From Methanobacterium sp. (GTDB lineage: Archaea > Methanobacteriota > Methanobacteria > Methanobacteriales > Methanobacteriaceae), in assembly GCA_009712615.1 (NCBI GenBank), contig WASR01000245.1:254-6262 (forward strand): a stretch of DNA of 6,009 nt. The letters run 5' to 3'. The notes under the pieces are model-generated. The model was not told the origin of the DNA. It ran no database searches and worked only from the letters and a program-made list of their open reading frames with translations. Every line of letters starts with the position of its first letter. The first letter of the stretch is position 1. The translations under genes and the position numbers were made by a program. Of the stretch, positions 3,986 through 6,009 are shown piece after piece.

Positions 3986-5881
3986 CTAAGCTGTTTTAAA
4001 TCTCAGAACATAGTCGGATTTGAATTGATTTCCTACGTAGTCCTTCACTGATCCGCGGGGTATTGTTATCCTGTACCATGTGTGCCCTATTTTAGTGTTT
4101 TTAAGTATTAATAAGTTGCCTTTCAAAGTTTTATGTGTTGAAACTGTTTTTCCTGTTCCAATATTGATGACTTGTATGTTATTGAAATTTAAACCCTGGA
4201 AAATGGCTTCGTTGAAATAGATCTCCACATTGCTTCGAGTTGAAACCTTGGTTTTCATCATTGTAGGCCTTGTGGCCTTGATTGTAGGAGGGTTTCTATC
4301 AATGATATACGTGGCCTTACCTGTTGAGGTGTTTCCTGCAGAATCCACGGCTAAGTATCTCAGTACAGTTGTTTTGGAGATTTTAAGCGGAGCAGAATAT
4401 TTGTGACTAAACTTTGTTGGTGTGCTGTTATCAAGTGTGTAGTAAATGGTTCCAGTTTCGTTAATTTTTATATAAACCGTCTTAGTGTTGTTGTATGAAC
4501 CTGAACCCGGTGCTACTGTTATTTTTGGTGCTATACTGTCCACAGTAAAGTTCATGTAATAACTTTGATTCATGCAATTGTTTTCAACATCCATCAGGCT
4601 GTTAAATGGTAAATATAATTTGTAATTTCCATCGGTGAAGTAAGACATGCCTGTTATTGTGAGGGTGTTGTTTGAGATATTGGTAGTTATTGGAACATTG
4701 CCTGAGGGACCTTTAAGTGATATACTGCTGTATCCTGTTCCTGCCTGTACAGCTTCGCTGAGTTGGATGGATATTTTTTTAATTGTTCCCTTGATCTTTG
4801 AGTTATTTGCCGGTGTTTGGGATATGACCTTGGGTTTGCAGTTTACTTTAATGGTGGTGTTTAGCTCTTGACTGTCTAAAATTGATGAGAGAATTGCTGT
4901 TCCAGATACTGTTCCTGATTTTAAAGTTGTCCGGCAGATCCCATTTAGGGTGTTGATTTGAGATTGAATTGTACCGAGTGTTGTGTTGAATAATACTGGC
5001 AAACCATTGGGAAGATGGCCATTTAAGGGGTCGTGGTAGTTGTTAAAATTATCATGCAGCATATCCACTGTAACGTTTAATGAACCACCATCCTCAATTG
5101 TATCATGATCAACTTTTAAACCCATAACCATCCATGATGTGACGTTAACACCGTAGTTCACAAAGTTAGACGGATCCAGATTTGATCCCCACCAGTTAAA
5201 GTTAGCATCAACTTGTCCAAATGGACAGTAAATTTCCCCTGCTGAGGGGTCGTTGTTAGTTATCTGATTAAAATTAACAAAGGAGTTGTAACCATAGTAA
5301 CAGTAAATTGCCCCACCATTAGCTGCAATGTTATTGTAAAGTTTACTCATTGAAACATTTAAGTATCCAAGATTATAAATGGCCCCGCCATCCCCATTAA
5401 CAGCTTTACAGTTATTTATAGAACAATTAATAACATTCAATGTTCCATTGTTGTATATTGCCCCTCCATTGACGTTTCTTCCATTTATGAGGGTCATGTC
5501 TGTAATTGTGAGACTTGCACTTTTGTTTACCGTGAATATTCTGTCAGAACTAAACCCATCTACAACTGTGTTTGCCTGCCCATGGATGGTTATGTCTTTG
5601 TAGACATAAATTCCATTTTCCCTGTAGATTCCAGAAGCCACTTCAATAATTCCATTATCCTGAACAGTATCCACCGCATTTTTAATAGTGGCCTTAGGAC
5701 CATTGTGGTTTGTGCTGTTGTAACTATTAGCAAGCCCATTCCATGAATCATTACCATGGGAATTCACATAGATAGTCGAAGATCCTGTTGCACTAACTGT
5801 TCCAGCACAACTAAAAATCATTAATAACATCCCCATGCAAATTAAGCAAAATAAATTACCATTAAATCCTTCAGTTCTCAT
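3986..5881 (-). CDS. Secreted parallel beta-helix / multi-Ig surface (adhesin-like) protein
   Basis: This is a complete 631-residue protein. The ATG at 5881 is chosen because GGCGGGG lies 5 nt upstream and a signal peptide follows directly (residues 10-31, cleavage likely after TVSA). An in-frame TTG at 5962 would add 27 residues ahead of the signal peptide with no SD. Domains in order: a beta-helix (~35-237) with GGAIYN-type coils and an NWWGSNLDP closing motif (229-237); an invasin/Big_1-like Ig domain (~254-347); a first Big_5 domain (~350-447); a chitobiase-type C-terminal domain (~450-528, GTIYYTLDNSTPT, AVDSAGN); and a second Big_5 domain (~531-630, ending LRFKTA). The order matches the protein at 1-1706, with the first Big_5 inserted. 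There is no C-terminal helix, LPxTG-like motif or pseudomurein-binding repeat, so anchoring is unexplained. Sequons are abundant. Extracellular adhesion or a structural role is inferred from family; no catalytic residues are recognised. Confidence 0.92.
   Translation of the reverse strand: MRTEGFNGNLFCLICMGMLLMIFSCAGTVSATGSSTIYVNSHGNDSWNGLANSYNSTNHNGPKATIKNAVDTVQDNGIIEVASGIYRENGIYVYKDITIHGQANTVVDGFSSDRIFTVNKSASLTITDMTLINGRNVNGGAIYNNGTLNVINCSINNCKAVNGDGGAIYNLGYLNVSMSKLYNNIAANGGAIYCYYGYNSFVNFNQITNNDPSAGEIYCPFGQVDANFNWWGSNLDPSNFVNYGVNVTSWMVMGLKVDHDTIEDGGSLNVTVDMLHDNFNNYHDPLNGHLPNGLPVLFNTTLGTIQSQINTLNGICRTTLKSGTVSGTAILSSILDSQELNTTIKVNCKPKVISQTPANNSKIKGTIKKISIQLSEAVQAGTGYSSISLKGPSGNVPITTNISNNTLTITGMSYFTDGNYKLYLPFNSLMDVENNCMNQSYYMNFTVDSIAPKITVAPGSGSYNNTKTVYIKINETGTIYYTLDNSTPTKFSHKYSAPLKISKTTVLRYLAVDSAGNTSTGKATYIIDRNPPTIKATRPTMMKTKVSTRSNVEIYFNEAIFQGLNFNNIQVINIGTGKTVSTHKTLKGNLLILKNTKIGHTWYRITIPRGSVKDYVGNQFKSDYVLRFKTA
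5261..5467 (-). repeat. Beta-helix coil repeats inside the second surface protein
   Basis: GGAIYNNGTLN, GGAIYNLGYLN and GGAIYCYYGY begin at residues 139, 165 and 189 of the 631-residue protein, with periods of 26 and 24. A weaker coil (AGEIYCPFG) follows and leads into the NWWGSN motif. They are the same coil type as in the first surface protein. Confidence 0.75.
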
Positions 5882-5893
5882 TATTACCCCGCC
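5882..5893 (-). promoter_or_regulatory. Shine-Dalgarno site fixing the start of the second surface gene
   Basis: On the minus strand GGCGGGG (5887-5893) stands 5 nt before ATG 5881-5879. It supports this start over the upstream in-frame TTG. Confidence 0.65.
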
Positions 5894-5970
5894 TTCACAG
5901 ATCAAAACTTGAATTAAACTATTAAATCTGTATTGGTAATGTTGTACTAAAATATTTCCCAATCTTTATT

Positions 5971-5982
5971 CAAATTATAAAA
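5971..5982 (-). promoter_or_regulatory. Putative TATA box of the second surface gene
   Basis: TTTTATAATTTG on the minus strand is the most TATA-like element upstream. It implies a start near 5950 and a ~70-nt leader. The AT-rich elements near 5945-5955 and 5916-5925 are alternatives, so the assignment is weak. Confidence 0.3.
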
Positions 5983-6009
5983 CCATCTTATTTATTAAAA
6001 AAATATTAG

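Noticed and set aside
4647..5603. Two 74-codon plus-strand frames antisense to the second surface gene
   Set aside because: They are hydrophobic shadows of Asn/Thr/Ser-rich beta-helix and Ig coding sequence, with no independent support.
5800..5815. Lipobox-like FSCAG in the signal peptide of the second surface protein
   Set aside because: Only the Ser, Cys and Ala partly fit; a normal Ala-type cleavage site (TVSA) follows within six residues, as in the two other exported proteins of the window.
5882..5962. 27-residue N-terminal extension of the second surface protein from TTG at 5962
   Set aside because: It would place polar residues and the SD sequence ahead of the signal peptide, and there is no SD before the TTG.

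Overview
The window looks like a chromosomal stretch of an AT-rich methanogenic archaeon, most likely Methanobacteriales (Methanobacterium-like). The evidence is the type of surface protein (secreted parallel beta-helix 'adhesin-like' proteins with Ig-like modules and NWWGSN.DP motifs), a sortase-fold protein with an N-terminal Ig-like domain, a small CCDM-type PadR regulator, G-rich Shine-Dalgarno sites, archaeal BRE/TATA-like promoters and oligo-T terminators. The genus is inference. No tRNA, rRNA, CRISPR array, transposase or phage gene is visible.

Layout. (1) 1-1706, plus strand: the 3' part of a secreted beta-helix/Ig-like surface protein whose start lies just outside the window. It ends in a small hairpin plus an 11-T run. 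(2) 1707-1909: a gap with several T tracts and a 15-bp palindrome. (3) 1910-2848, minus strand: a secreted or membrane-anchored sortase-family protein with an N-terminal SbsA-like Ig (Big_5) domain, a TTG start and a strong SD. (4) 2849-3321: a 473-nt gap holding the sortase promoter and a plus-strand terminator-like hairpin with no obvious gene. (5) 3322-3621, minus strand: a PadR-family winged-helix repressor. (6) 3622-3985: a divergent control region. It has a symmetrical TATA element, an ATATG-N10-CATAT inverted repeat, and a cryptic plus-strand Cys-rich mini-ORF (3742-3834) that follows a near-perfect SD but has no ATG/GTG/TTG at the expected place. (7) 3986-5881, minus strand: a second, complete surface protein paralogous to the first but carrying one extra Big_5 domain. 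Its promoter region runs to the end of the window.

How the parts may work together. The two surface proteins converge on the sortase/PadR block. All three exported proteins carry related Big_5 domains that end in an FKTG/FKTA strand. Neither surface protein has an LPxTG-type sorting signal, a C-terminal membrane helix or a recognisable pseudomurein-binding repeat. A cell-surface assembly locus is the natural reading, but a direct sortase-substrate link is not shown. The features most worth checking are the Big_5-sortase fusion, a Lys where the sortase catalytic Arg is expected, and the Cys-rich mini-ORF divergent from the PadR gene.
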